A stretch of DNA of 64,000 bases from JADLGL01 sp963823045 (lineage in GTDB: Bacteria > Pseudomonadota > Alphaproteobacteria > Rhizobiales > Kaistiaceae), in NCBI GenBank assembly GCA_963823045.1, contig CAWGKA010000004.1, positions 1 through 64,000 of the forward strand, given 5' to 3'. Under the pieces are notes generated by a model. That model searched no databases. It was not told the origin of the DNA and saw only the letters and a list, made by a program, of their open reading frames with translations. The translations under genes were made by a program, and so were the position numbers. This document shows positions 40,674-52,014 of this stretch, piece by piece (the first letter of the stretch is position 1; every line of letters starts with the position of its first letter).

Positions 40674-40682
40674 CGTCGCCTC

Positions 40683-42092
40683 CTAGGCCGCGAGTTCGGT
40701 GAGCGGTGCGGCTTCGGCGACCAGCCGGCTCGCGGCAACGACGTCGCCGATGACGAAAAGGGCGGGTCCGGTGAGCCCGTCCGCGGCGATGCGGCCGAGT
40801 TCGTCGAGCCGTCCGACAAAGGCGCGCTGCTGTGGCAGCGATGCGTTCTCGATCACGGCGACAGGCGTTGCCGCATTCACGCCGGCGGCGACGAGCTGCT
40901 CGGCAACCTTGGCGGCGACGGAGAGACCCATATAGACGGCAACCGTCGAGCCCTTCAGCGCCAGCCCGGCCCAGTCCGGCAGCGTGTCGCTGGCGGCGTC
41001 ATGGCCGGTGGCGAAAACGAGAGACGAGGCGACGCCGCGCAGCGTCAGCGGAATCTCGGTCTCCGCGGCAGCGGCGAAAGCGGCGGTGATGCCGGGGACG
41101 ATGTCGAAGGAAATGCCGGCGGCGCGAAGCGCTTCGATCTCCTCGCCGGCACGGCCGAAGATCAGCGGATCGCCGGACTTCAGCCGAACGACGCGATGCC
41201 CGGCCTGCGCCTCGGCGACAATGATGGCGTTGATCTCGTCCTGCGTTGCCGAATGCGCGCCCTTCGCCTTGCCGACATAGATCCGGCGCGCGTCACGGCG
41301 GCCCTGCGCGACGATCTCTTCCGGCACCAGCCGGTCATAGACGATGACGTCGGCCTCCTGCAGCGCCCGCTGCGCGCGGAGCGTCAGGAGGTCTGCGGCG
41401 CCCGGCCCGGCGCCGACGAGCGACACATGCCCGGCCTCATCGGACTGTTCGAGAAGGCGGGCGGCCTCAGCCTGCGCCTCGATCATGCGCCCGGCGAATA
41501 CCTTCTCGGCGGCGGCGCCGGAGAAGAAGCGCGCCCAGAAGCGACGCCGCGCTTCGCTGCTCGGCAGCGCCACCGTCACGGCCGACCGCACCTTTTCGGC
41601 GAGCCAGGCGAGATCGCCGAAAGCCGGCGCGAGCAGGCCTTCGATCCGCGCTCGAACATGGCGCGCCAGAACCGGCGCGACGCCATTGGTGCCGATGGCA
41701 ACCGCCAGCGGCGCGCGGTTGACGATGGCGGGGGTGTGGAAGTCGCAGAGCTCGGGGCGGTCGACGACATTGACCGGGACGCCCGCCGCCTTGGCCTGCG
41801 TCCGCACCTCCCGGTCCGTCGTTTCGCTCCCTGTGGCGATGAAGGCGAGGGCGGCGCCCTCGAAATCGATCGCCTCTGGCAAATGCTGATAGAGCCGCGC
41901 ATCGGCGGCGACGAGGTCGTTCAGAAGACCGTCGCTCGGTTTGGTCGAGAAGACCTCAATCCGGGCGCTGGTCTCGGAGAGCAGGCGCACCTTCGCCGCG
42001 GCTTCCTCGCCGTCGCCGACGACAACCACTCGCCGTCCTTCGACGGGGTGGAACGCAGGAAAAATGCCGAGCTTTCGGGCGGGCGTCGTCAT
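40683..42092 (-). CDS. cysG: Sirohaem synthase CysG (trifunctional)
   Basis: 469 residues. N-terminal NAD-binding dehydrogenase/ferrochelatase part (RRVVVVGDGEEAAAKVRLL, FIATGSETTDREV) and C-terminal uroporphyrinogen-III methyltransferase part (VSLVGAGPGAADLLTLRAQRALQEADVIVYDRLV, RLKSGDPLIFGRAGEE, VFATGHDA). It makes the sirohaem that CysI needs. It is the first gene of the operon cysG-DUF2849-cysI-cysH-DUF934 and has no frame problems. ATG 42092 follows a divergent gap. Confidence 0.93.
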   Translation of the reverse strand: MTTPARKLGIFPAFHPVEGRRVVVVGDGEEAAAKVRLLSETSARIEVFSTKPSDGLLNDLVAADARLYQHLPEAIDFEGAALAFIATGSETTDREVRTQAKAAGVPVNVVDRPELCDFHTPAIVNRAPLAVAIGTNGVAPVLARHVRARIEGLLAPAFGDLAWLAEKVRSAVTVALPSSEARRRFWARFFSGAAAEKVFAGRMIEAQAEAARLLEQSDEAGHVSLVGAGPGAADLLTLRAQRALQEADVIVYDRLVPEEIVAQGRRDARRIYVGKAKGAHSATQDEINAIIVAEAQAGHRVVRLKSGDPLIFGRAGEEIEALRAAGISFDIVPGITAAFAAAAETEIPLTLRGVASSLVFATGHDAASDTLPDWAGLALKGSTVAVYMGLSVAAKVAEQLVAAGVNAATPVAVIENASLPQQRAFVGRLDELGRIAADGLTGPALFVIGDVVAASRLVAEAAPLTELAA

Positions 42093-42421
42093 TGCTTGCT
42101 CCAGGAGTAGGCGCGCAGGTCGGAGCCTCGCGATCAGGCCTGAAATCTATGGATCGCGCCGATGCCCTACGAAGCCGCCGGTTCCAATCTCACGCGGGCC
42201 GGCGAAAAAGATTTGCCTCTAAGCCTCCCGCCACGGAATTCCGCCGTTCCCGGCCCGGAGCTGGCGTTGGAAGATACTGCGGCATTCTCGCCACAGCTGC
42301 TGCGGGATTGCAGCCAGGACGCGAGTGGGCCTCTTTTCCGCCCGCTTCGCTCTGCATCGGGGCCGTCGGGGTGACGCGATCGGGCGCTGCGCGGGTCGCG
42401 TATTCGATGTAGAGGTGAGGG
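42093..42421. other. Divergent intergenic region, no supported gene
   Basis: This 329-base gap lies between cysG and the alpha-2-macroglobulin gene and must hold both promoters. A 70-codon plus-strand frame at 42162-42374 has no recognisable features and I do not accept it. No clear -35/-10 pair or riboswitch was seen. Confidence 0.5.
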
Positions 42422-45400
42422 ATGATCGGATATCTGCGACGGCTTCTTGTTGTCTCCGTCGGCGCCGCCATGGCGACGCTGGCCCTGTCGGGCGCGCATG
42501 CGCAGGACAACGTCCTCCGTCAGCTCATCATCACCGAGAATGCCGACTATCCCGGCAACGACTACCAGACGCTGCGCGACGTCGATCAGAATGCCTGCGA
42601 GGCCGCCTGCCTCGATGACAATCAGTGCCGCGCCTTCACCTTCAACACCACCGCCGGCTGGTGCTTCCTGAAGTCGGACTTCGGCGCTCTGACGCTTGCC
42701 GACAATGCGGTGGCCGGCCGCGTCGTCGCCAACACGCCGCCAAGCCAGAGCCTGGAGTCGCTGCGCCAGGCGGAGCTGACGATCTTCCTCGCCCCGGACT
42801 ATGTCGACGAGGCGCGGCGTTTCGCCGGCGCCCTTGATGCCACTTTCGCGCCGGGTGTGCGCAGCTACAACGAACTCCTGCTCGCCGCCGCCAATGCGCG
42901 CAGCGCCGACAACCCGGCGCTCGCCGCCAACCTCTTCGGCGCCGCCCTGGCGCTGGCGCCCGAGGATCCGAAGATCTGGATCGAATTCGGCCGCGCGACG
43001 CTGCTGCGTACCGGCGCAAACTATTCCGAGCGCAACGAAATCCGCACCCGCGCGACCTCCGCCGCGATCAACGCCTATCTCCGCGCTACCACCGATGCGA
43101 CGCGCGCTTCCGCGCTGGTCATGCTCGGCAATGCGCTTGGAGCAGCGCCAGATCTGGCGCCCTGCGATCAAGGCCTATCGCGCCGCGCTGGAGCTCGTTC
43201 CCGACGCCGCCGTGCAGGCCGACCTCGATCAGCTTGTCGCCGAGCACGGCTTCCGCATCGTCAGCCATGAGGTCGATGCGGCGGCGGACAATCCGCGCAT
43301 CTGCATCGTCTTCTCCGATCCGCTGCCGGTGTCGCAGCCCGGCCTTGCCGATTTCGTCACCGTCGAAGGCAACGGCCTCGCCGTCGAGCCTGAGGCGAAC
43401 CAGATCTGCATCGACGGCGTCGTCCACGGCAACCGCTATCGCATCCAGATTCGCGCCGGCCTGCCGGCGCTCGACGGCGAGGTCTTGACCAATACCGCCG
43501 TCATCGACGTTTTCGTGCCGGATCGGCCGCCGTGGGTCGGCTTTGGCACCAACGCCTATGTCCTGCCGGCCGGGCCGAACCCGACCATCCCGATCCAGTC
43601 GATCAATGCGGCGACGGTGGACGCGCAGATCTACCGCATCGGCGACCGCAGCCTCGCCTTCGCGCTGCGTGAGGGCATCTTCCTCGACCAGCTCGAGCCT
43701 TATCGCGCCGCCGACATCGCCAACAATTACGGCGAGCGCATCTGGACCGGCGAAATCGACGTCGACACCACGGCGAATGAGATGGTGACGACGGCGATCC
43801 CGGTCACCGAAGCGCTCGGCGATCAGGAGCCCGGCGTGTACGTCATCACGGCCCGGCTGCCAGGCGAGCAGCAGGACTATTGGTCGCCTGAGGCGACGCA
43901 GTGGTTCGTCATCTCCGATCTCGGCCTGACGACGCTCACCGCCAATGACGGCCTGCACGCCATCGTCCGATCGCTCCATTCGGCCGAGCCGATGGAAGGC
44001 GTTCATCTCCGCCTCATCGCCCGCAACAATGAAGTGTTGGCAACCGCCGACACCAACGCCGACGGCTATGCGCATTTCGATCCGGGCCTCGTCCGCGGCA
44101 CCGGCGGACAGTCGCCGCAGCTTGTCGTTGCCGAGACCGATGACGGCGACTACGCCTTCCTCGATCTTACGCGGCCCGCCTTCGATCTCACTGACCGCGG
44201 CGTCGAAGGACGCCAGTCGCCCGGCGCGATCGACGCGTATCTGCGCACCGAGCGCGGCGTTTATCGGCCCGGCGAGACGGTCTACGCCACCGCGCTCATC
44301 CGCGACGACGTCGCCAATGCCGTCACCGACCTGCCGCTGACGATGGTGGTCAGGCGGCCGGACGGCGTCGAGAACAGCCGCGAGCTTCTCTCCGATCAAG
44401 GCCTCGGCGGTTATTTCTTCGACTTCACGCTGCGCCCCGACGCCATGCGCGGGACGTGGACGCTCCGCCTCTACGCCGATCCGAACGGCGCGCCGATCGA
44501 GGAGGAGTCGTTCCTCGTCGAGGACTTCGTTCCCGAGCGGCTCGATTTCACCATCACCGCCGCGAACGACACCTTCGACCTCACCGGGCCGAACACCGTC
44601 GATATCGCCGCCCGCTATCTCTACGGCGCGACCGCGCCCGGTCTCACGGTCACCGGCGACGTCGCCGTAGCGCCCGTGGACAATCTCGCCGCCTATCCCG
44701 GCTACCAGTTCGGCCGGGACGACGACGCCATGCAGCGCGTCGTCGAGCCGATCGACGATGCGCCGCAAACCGACGATGGCGGCAACGCGACGATGACCGT
44801 CACCCTTCCCGACGTGCCACAGACGACGCGGCTGCTGCAGGGGCAGGTCGTGCTGCGCATGGCGGATTCCTCCGGCCGCGCCGTAGAGCGCCAGCTGACG
44901 CTGCCGGTCACGCTCGACGGACCGCGCATCGGCATCCGCCCGCAATGGGACGGCTATGGCGTGCCGGAAGGCTCGCCCGCGGAGTTCGAAGTCATTGCCA
45001 TCGGCAACGATGCCGCGCGCACCGAAATGACCGGCGTCAGCTGGCAGCTGCTGCGCCTGCACACGGAACTACCAGTGGTACAACGTCAACGGCGTCTGGC
45101 GCTGGGAGTCCGTGACCACCACCGAGCGCGTCGCCTCCGGCACCATCGACATCGGGACCGGCAACCCGGCCCACATCACCGCGCCCGTCGATTGGGGCAG
45201 CTACCGCCTCGAAGTCACCTCGAGCGGGTCGAACGCAACCTCGACGACGGTCACCTTCTATGCCGGCTGGTATGTCGCCAATGCCGGCACGGATACGCCC
45301 GACGTCCTCGCCGTGGCGCTCGACAAGCCCGCCTATCAGATCGGCGATACGGCACAGCTGCGGCTCGATCCGCAGTTCGCCGGCATTGCCCTCATCACCG

Positions 45401-47928
45401 TGCTCGACAACCGCCTCATCACCATGCGCATGGTCGACGTGCCGGCGGAGGGGACGACCGTCGATCTGCCGGTCACCGAGGATTGGGGCCCCGGCGCCTA
45501 TGTCACGGCAACGCTCTACCGGCCGATGGGTGCCGACGCCGGCCGCATGCCGGCGCGCGCGCTCGGCCTCACCTGGGCGACCGTAGATCCGGGCGACCGC
45601 GATCTCCAGGTCAATCTCGATCTGCCGGAGGAAGCGCGCCCGCGCGGTCCGCTGACCGTGCCGATCACGATCACCAATCTGCCGCCGGGCACGGAAGCCT
45701 ATGTCACCGTCGCCGCGGTCGATCTCGGCATCCTCAACCTCACCAACTATCAGCCGCCGGCGCCTGACAATTGGTACTTCGCGCAGCGCCGCCTCGGCAC
45801 GCAGATCCGCGACCTCTACGGCAATCTCATCGACACGACGCAGGGCGTGCCCGGCGCCATCCGCTCCGGCGGCGATGGGGGCGCGTCACGGCTTGCGGCG
45901 CCGCCGCCGACCGAGGCGCTCGTCGCCTTCCAGTCCGGCATCGTCCGCGTCGACGAAAACGGCCGCGCCACGGTCAGCTTCGACATGCCGTCCTTCAACG
46001 GCACCGTGCGGGTCATGGCGCAGGCCTGGTCGGCGACCGGCGTCGGCCATGCGGTGAAGGATGTCTTCGTCCGCGATCCGGTCGTGGTGAACGCCAGCCT
46101 GCCGCAATTCCTCAATCTCGGCGACACCTCGCGGCTCTTGCTCGAAGTGCACAATGTCTCGGGCGAAGCGGGCGACTATCGCCTGCTCATCGACGCCGAT
46201 AACGGCATCGGGATCGAGACCAAGTTCCTCGATCAGACGCTGATACTTGCCGAAGATCAGCGCGCAACGATCGCCATCCCGATCAGCGCCATGGCCATCG
46301 GCGACGAGGCGATCCATGTCACGCTGCTGACGCCGGACGGGCAGGCCTTGCCGAAGGATCTCGTCCTTGGCGTGCGCGCGCCCGGCCTGCCGGTGACCAA
46401 TGTCAGCTATGTGCAGATACCGATCCGCGGCGGCGCGCTGACGCTCGATGCCACGGCCTTCGCCGATTTCGTGCCCGGCACCGCGTCGGTCAACGTTTCT
46501 GCCGGCGGAGCCGCGCGCCTCGATGTCGTCGGCATTCTCGAAGCGCTCGACCGCTACCCCTATGGCTGCTCGGAGCAGACGACGAGCCGCGCTCTGCCGC
46601 TGCTCTATCTCAATGATGTCGCGGCCTCCGTCGGCATGGGGGGCGACGCCGATCTCCACGACCGCATTCAGAACGCCATCGAGTCGCTCCTTGCCAAGCA
46701 GGGCTCGTCCGGCGCGTTCGGATTATGGGGCCCGTATACCGGTGGTGATCTCTGGCTCGACGCCTATGTCACCGACTTCCTCACCCGCGCCGCGGCGGCC
46801 GGTTACGACGTGCCGCAACTCGCACTCACCACGGCGCTCGACAACCTTGCCAACTCGATCGCCTATGCGTCGGACTTCACCAATGGCGGCGAGGCGATCG
46901 CCTACTCGCTCTACGTCCTCGCCCGCAATGGCCGCGCCTCGATCGGTGACCTGCGCTACTACGCCGAGGTCAAGATCAACGACTTCGGCACCGCGCTGGC
47001 ACAGGCGCAGATCGGCGCCGCGCTCGCCCTCTATGGCGATCGCAACCGCGCCGAGGCTGCCTTCGGCGCCGCGGTCCGGCGGCTCGGTCAGACGGCGGAT
47101 ACCGCCAATGGCTGGCGCGAGGATTACGGCACCAACATCCGCGACACCGCGGCGGTGATCGCACTTGCCGCGGAGAACCAGATTGCGACGGTCGACACCT
47201 CGAACCTCGCTGCGCGTCTCGCCGATGCGCGCTATGCCCGCAACTACACCAGCACCCAGGAAGACGCCTGGACGCTGATGGCCGCGGCGGCCCTGATCAA
47301 GGACGCCGAGGACGCCGGGCTGACGCTCAACGGCGAGCCCGTGAACGGGCCGATCTTCGCCCGCTTCACCGATGATCAACTCGCTACGGGTCCGGTCCAG
47401 ATCGTCAACACCGGCGACCGCGCCGTCGACGCGGCCGTCTCCGTAACCGGCATCCCGCTGGTGCAGCCTCCGGCGGGCGGCAACGGCTTCACCATCGAGC
47501 GCCGCTACTACACGCCCGATGGGACGTTGGTCGATCCGAGCACCGTTGCGCAGAACGATCGCTTCGTCGTGACGCTGACGGTGACGGCCACGCAGGGACG
47601 GACAGCCGATCTCCTGATCGTCGATCCGCTGCCGGCCGGCTTCGAAATCGAGAACCCCGATCTGTCGCTCTCGGGCGATGTCGACCGCTATCCTTGGCTC
47701 ACCACGGACACGGTGGTCGATCACTCCGAGGCGCGGAACGATCGCTTCGTCGCCGCGGTGCATCGCTGGCAGTCGGCGCCGCTACAGTTCACCATCGCCT
47801 ACACGGTGCGTGCGGTGACGCCTGGCGTCTTCGTCCATCCCGGCGCGGTCGTCGAGGACATGTATCGCCCCGATCGTCGGGCCAACACGGCGGCCGACAC
47901 CGTCGAAGTGGTCGGGCCGACGCAATAG
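42422..47928 (+). CDS. Bacterial alpha-2-macroglobulin with N-terminal PAN domain and intact thioester (two frame breaks)
   Basis: About 1,834 residues after dropping extra bases near 43140 and 45070. Signal peptide: LALSGAHAQD. A PAN/Apple domain follows (ITENADYPGNDYQTLRDVDQ...CEAACLDDNQCRAFTFNTTAGWCFL). The MG-like chain then includes YLRTERGVYRPGETVYATALIR, DFVPERLDFTI and FVRDPVVVNASLPQFLNLGD. The thioester motif CSEQ is at 46567-46578 (YPYGCSEQTTSRALPL), so covalent trapping of attacking proteases is possible. No lipobox is seen. It is followed after 21 bases by pbpC, the usual partner. It probably is a periplasmic defence protein. Confidence 0.92.
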
Positions 47929-47949
47929 GCGAAGGGGAAGGTCGCGCTC

Positions 47950-50090
47950 ATGCCGCGGCAAGCAAACAGCAGCGCCCCGGGCAGGGCCCGGGGCGGACAG
48001 CGTCATCGGCGCTGGACCGTCGCGTTCTTCGGCCTCTGGTCCATCGGTGCGCTCGCCGGCCTCGCCTTGCTCTGGCTTGGCGCGACAATACAGATGGTCA
48101 GTGCCGACCTGCCGCCGGTGCCCGACCCGGCCAGCGTTGAGACCTCGACAATCGTCGTCGATCGCAACGGCAATCTGTTGCGGCCCTTCACCATCGCCAA
48201 CGGCATCTGGCGCTTGCCGGCGACGGTCGAAGACGTCGATCCGCTCTTCTTCCGCATGCTCTTCGCCTATGAGGACAAGAACTTCTACCAGCATCACGGT
48301 GTCGACTGGCTGTCGCTTGTCAGGGCCGCCGGGCAGCTCGTGCGCAATGGCGAGATCATCTCGGGCGCATCGACGCTGACCATGCAGGTCGCGCGTCTCA
48401 TCGATGGCCATGACACGCGCACCATCGACGGCAAGATCCGGCAGATCGTGTTCGCCCGCGAGATCGAGGCGCAGCTGTCAAAGGACCAGATACTCGACCT
48501 CTATCTCATGCTCGCGCCCTATGGCGGCAATCTCGAAGGCATCCGCGCCGCTTCGCTGGCTTATTTCGGCAAGGAGCCGGCGCGCCTGACGACGGCGGAA
48601 GCAGCGCTCCTCGTCGCGCTGCCGCAATCGCCCGAAGCGCGGCGACCCGATCACGATCCCGTCTCGGCGGAAGCGGCGCGCAACCGCGTCCTCGACCGCA
48701 TGGTCACGGCCGGCGTCATCACCGAGGACGAGGCATCCGCCGCGAAGACGGAGCCGGTGCCGACGGCGCGCCGCGACTTCCCGATGCTTGCCGCGCATCT
48801 TGCAGAGGAAGCAGTGCTCGCCGACCCGAACGCGCCCGTGCATCAGCTCACCGTCGACCGCGCGCGCCAGATCGTCTTCGAGCAGCTTGCGGCCGATAAT
48901 GCGAACGAACTCGGCAACGATATCGGCGTCGCCATTCTCATGATCAACTACCATACGGGCGAGATCATCGCCTCGGTCGGGTCGGCCGGACTCCTCGACC
49001 TCGACCGCGAGGGCTTCATCGACATGACGCGGGCGATCCGTTCGCCCGGCTCGACGCTGAAGCCTTTCATCTACGGCCTCGCCTTCGAGCTCGGCCTTGC
49101 CATGCCCGAGAGCCTGATCGACGACCGCCCGACCGGCTTCAACGGCTACGCGCCGGTGAATTTCGATGGCTACTACCGCGGCACGGTGACGATTCGCGAA
49201 GCGCTGCAGCAATCGCTCAACGTGCCCGCTGTCATCGTCCTCAACGAGGTTGGGCCCGCGCTTCTCGTCTCGAGGCTGCGCCGCAGCGGCGCCAGCCCGG
49301 TCCTGCCGGAACTGACGGCGCCCGGTCTCGCCATCGGCCTCGGCGGCGTCGGCATCACGCTGCGCGATCTCGTCGGCGCCTATGCCGCTATCGCCAATGG
49401 CGGCTTGCCGGTGCATCTCACCGACGGCATCGGCGATGCGAGCCCCTACGCGGCGACGCTGCCGGTGCTCGATCCGATCGCCGCCTGGTATGTCAGCGAC
49501 ATCCTTGCCGGCGTGCCGCCACCCAACACCGCCTCGCTCGGCCGCATCGCTTACAAGACAGGCACCTCCTACGGCTATCGCGACGCCTGGGCGATCGGCT
49601 TCGACGGCCAATATGTCATCGGCGTCTGGGTCGGTAGGCCGGATGGTTCGCCGATCCCCGGCCTCACCGGCATCGGCGCCGCCGCGCCCATCCTGTTCGA
49701 GGCGTTCGACCGCATCGGCACGCGCGTGACGCCACTGCCGGGACCGCCGCCCGGCACCGTCATCGCCACGACCGCCAATCTGCCGGAACCGATCCGTCGT
49801 TTCCGCGAAGCCGATCAGACCGTCATCGACACCGATCCGGCGCCGGAGATCTTCTTCCCGCTCGACGGCTTCCGCGTCGATCTCGGCCTCGCACGGGCGC
49901 GGCTTCAGCGCTCGCCATCAAGGTGCGCGATGGCTCGCCGCCCTTCACCTTCCTCGCCAATGGGCTGCCGATCGGGCGGTCGGAGTTCTCGCGCGAAACG
50001 TCCTGGTCGCCGGACGGGCCGGGCTTCGTCACCATCACGGTGATCGATTCCGAGGGCCGCTCCGACCGCGTGACCGTGTTCCTGGAGTGA
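47950..50090 (+). CDS. pbpC: Penicillin-binding protein 1C (one frame break near the end)
   Basis: About 713 residues. Membrane helix near residues 23-44. Glycosyltransferase 51 domain: EDKNFYQHHGVDWLSL and SGASTLTMQVARLI. Transpeptidase: SPGSTLKPFIYGLAFELG (active Ser), QSLNVPAV and KTGTSYGYRDAWAIGF. The C-terminal BiPBP_C domain continues in another frame after 49905 (ALAIKVRDGSPPFTFLANGLP...VTITVIDSEGRSDRVTVFLE) and stops at 50088-50090; here one base seems missing in a G run. With the macroglobulin it forms a wall-repair and defence pair. Its stop abuts the convergent fmt stop as TGATCA. Confidence 0.92.
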
Positions 50091-51024
50091 TCAGCCCAGC
50101 ATCGCCCCTTCGGCGATGCCGATGCCGCGGCGGAACTCGGCAGCGCCCATCGCTCGCCCGCCGGCGCGCTGCAGCTCCGTAATGCGGATCGCGCCCTCAC
50201 CACAAGCGATGGTGAGCGCGCCGTCGAGAATCATTCCGGGTTCCCCGGTGCCTTCCGCCAAACTCGCCGCCAGAAGCTTCACACGCTCCGACTTGCCGCC
50301 GATCGGCATCTCCGTCCAGGCGCCGGGGAAGGGCGACAGGCCGCGGATCTTGTTGTGCACCTCGGCGGCCGGACGCGACCAGTCGATGCGCGCCTCCGCC
50401 TTGTCGATCTTGGCGGCATAGGTGACGCCCTCCTCGGGCTGCGGCTGAACGTCGAGCGATCCGCGCTCGAGCGCCGCCAGCGCCCGCACCATGAGGTCGG
50501 CGCCGAGCCGCGCCAACCGATCGTGCAACGCCCCCGACGTCTCGTCCTCGCCGATTGCGGTGCGCTCGACCATCGCCACCGGTCCCGTGTCGAGCCCCGC
50601 TTCCATGCGCATCACCGCCACGCCGGTCTCCTTGTCACCGGCCATGATCGCGCGCTGGATAGGTGCCGCGCCGCGCCAGCGCGGCAGCAGCGAAGCATGA
50701 AGATTGAAGGCGCCGAGACGCGGTGCATCGAGGATCGCCTGCGGCAGGATGAGGCCATAGGCGACGACCACGGCCACATCGGCGCCGAGCGCGGCGAAGC
50801 GGGCCTGCTCATCCTCGCTCCGTAGCGAAGTCGGCGTGAACTACGGGCAGGCCGAACTGCTCGGCGACGGCATGCACCGGCGAGGGCCGCGGCGCCATGC
50901 CCCGGCCGGCCGGGCGCGGCGGCTGGCTATAGACGGCGACGATTTCGTGGCCGCGGCCGACGATCTCGGTGAGCGTGGGCACGGCGAAATCCGGCGTGCC
51001 CATGAAGGTGACGCGAAGTGACAT
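50091..51024 (-). CDS. fmt: Methionyl-tRNA formyltransferase (one frame break)
   Basis: 310 residues after dropping one extra base near 50820. MSLRVTFMGTPDFAVPTLTEIV starts the protein; NLHASLLPRWRGAAPIQRAIMAGD carries the catalytic Asn/His motif, and VMRMEAGLDTGPV follows. The C-terminal tRNA-binding domain ends RRGIGIAEGAMLG. It formylates initiator Met-tRNA. def lies upstream on the same strand beyond a repeat region. The upstream frame to 51084 is not needed. Confidence 0.93.
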
Positions 51025-51036
51025 GACGATCCTGCT

Positions 51037-51190
51037 TTCTCCCCCCTTGTGGGGGAGAATGTTTCGTCCTGATTTGCGAAGCAAATCGCTGGCGAAACAA
51101 GAGGGGGGTGCTGCAGCGAAGCAGGCTTCTCCCCACCCGAAACCGTCTCACTTCCATTCGACGGCTTCGACCTCCCCACAAGGGGGAGGT
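51037..51190. repeat. Palindromic intergenic repeat, rhizobial RIME-like
   Basis: Three inverted repeats lie in the fmt-def gap: TTCTCCCCCC TTGT GGGGGAGAA (51037-51059), GATTTGC GAA GCAAATC (51071-51087) and ACCTCCCC ACA AGGGGGAGGT (51170-51190). The first and last share the CTCCCC-ACAAG-GGGGAG core in opposite orientation, so the block looks like one mosaic element bounded by them. Similar elements are widespread between genes in Rhizobiales. It does not code for protein. Confidence 0.65.
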
Positions 51191-51256
51191 GAAAGCGTGG
51201 AGGAGGGCTGGTGCCGATTGCCTTATGGACGGAGGGAAGCCCCAGCCTCATCTTAT

Positions 51257-51290
51257 CGTCATTGCCGGGCTTGACCCCGGCAATCCATGG
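51257..51290. repeat. Short palindromic repeat (REP-like)
   Basis: ATTGCCGGG (51261-51269) and CCCGGCAAT (51276-51284) form a hairpin with a short loop inside TCATTGCCGGGCTTGACC-type sequence followed by CCATGGA. This exact style of element is common in alphaproteobacterial intergenic DNA. It lies between def and the previous repeat and may protect mRNA 3' ends. Confidence 0.6.
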
Positions 51291-51336
51291 ACCTCGGGGG
51301 CGAGCCCGGTGGTGACGAGGTGGTGGACTTCGTTGC

Positions 51337-51885
51337 TCAGAAGGTTGGCGTGGTGCCCTGGGCCTTCGCCTTGGTGAACTTCCGGATCACCATGTCGCGC
51401 TTCAGTTTCGACAGATGGTCAATGAAGAGCCTGCCCTCAAGATGGTCGACCTCGTGCTGCACGACGGTGGCGAGGAAGCCGTCGATATCGCGCTCTTGGC
51501 TGTTGCCTTCGCGATCGAGATAGCGGAGGCGAACGCTCGCCGGCCGCTCGACCTCGGCGTAATATTCAGGGATCGACAGGCAGCCTTCCTCGTAGACGGA
51601 CGGCTCGTCCGAGCGCCACACGATCTCCGGATTGATGAGGAAGATCGGGTCCCTTGTCGGCTCCTTGCCTTCCTCTTCCTCGCCCTCCTTGGCGGCGATG
51701 TCGATGGTGATCAGCCGGCGCGGCACGCCGACCTGCACCGCGGCGAGACCGACGCCCGGCGCCTCGTACATCGTCTCCAGCATCTGATCCATGAAGCGGA
51801 GGAGTTCGTCGTCGATCCGCTCGACCGGCGCGCTCTTCTCGCGCAGGACCCTGTCCGGAATGGTGATGATGTCCAGCAAAGCCAT
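51337..51885 (-). CDS. def: Peptide deformylase
   Basis: 182 residues. All three motifs are present: GVGLAAVQVG (residues 44-53), EGCLSIP (100-106, metal Cys) and QHEVDHLEG (143-151, metal His pair and catalytic Glu). It removes the formyl group from new proteins and is functionally paired with fmt, about 300 bases downstream on the same strand. An acidic insertion (KEGEEEEGKEP) after residue 66 is larger than usual. Confidence 0.96.
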   Translation of the reverse strand: MALLDIITIPDRVLREKSAPVERIDDELLRFMDQMLETMYEAPGVGLAAVQVGVPRRLITIDIAAKEGEEEEGKEPTRDPIFLINPEIVWRSDEPSVYEEGCLSIPEYYAEVERPASVRLRYLDREGNSQERDIDGFLATVVQHEVDHLEGRLFIDHLSKLKRDMVIRKFTKAKAQGTTPTF

Positions 51886-52014
51886 GGCGCTCAGATAAGT
51901 TGAGAGCTGGCGGCGGTCAACGGCGGCAAGCGGGGCCTTCCCTCGGAAACTCGTAGAGCAGCCGAAATTTGTTCCTGTTTTGATCTTCCGCGCCGAATCA
52001 GGTAGAATTCGTAG

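Noticed and set aside
42162..42374. 70-codon plus-strand ORF in the cysG/macroglobulin gap
   Set aside because: Composition is low in hydrophobic core residues, there is no recognisable motif, and it spans the place where the divergent promoters should lie.
43119..45062. 647-codon minus-strand ORF antisense to the macroglobulin
   Set aside because: It is a high-GC antisense shadow, rich in Arg/Asp/Gly with no domains, while the sense strand gives a clear protein. The same applies to the long antisense frames at 5176-6783 and 15634-16836.
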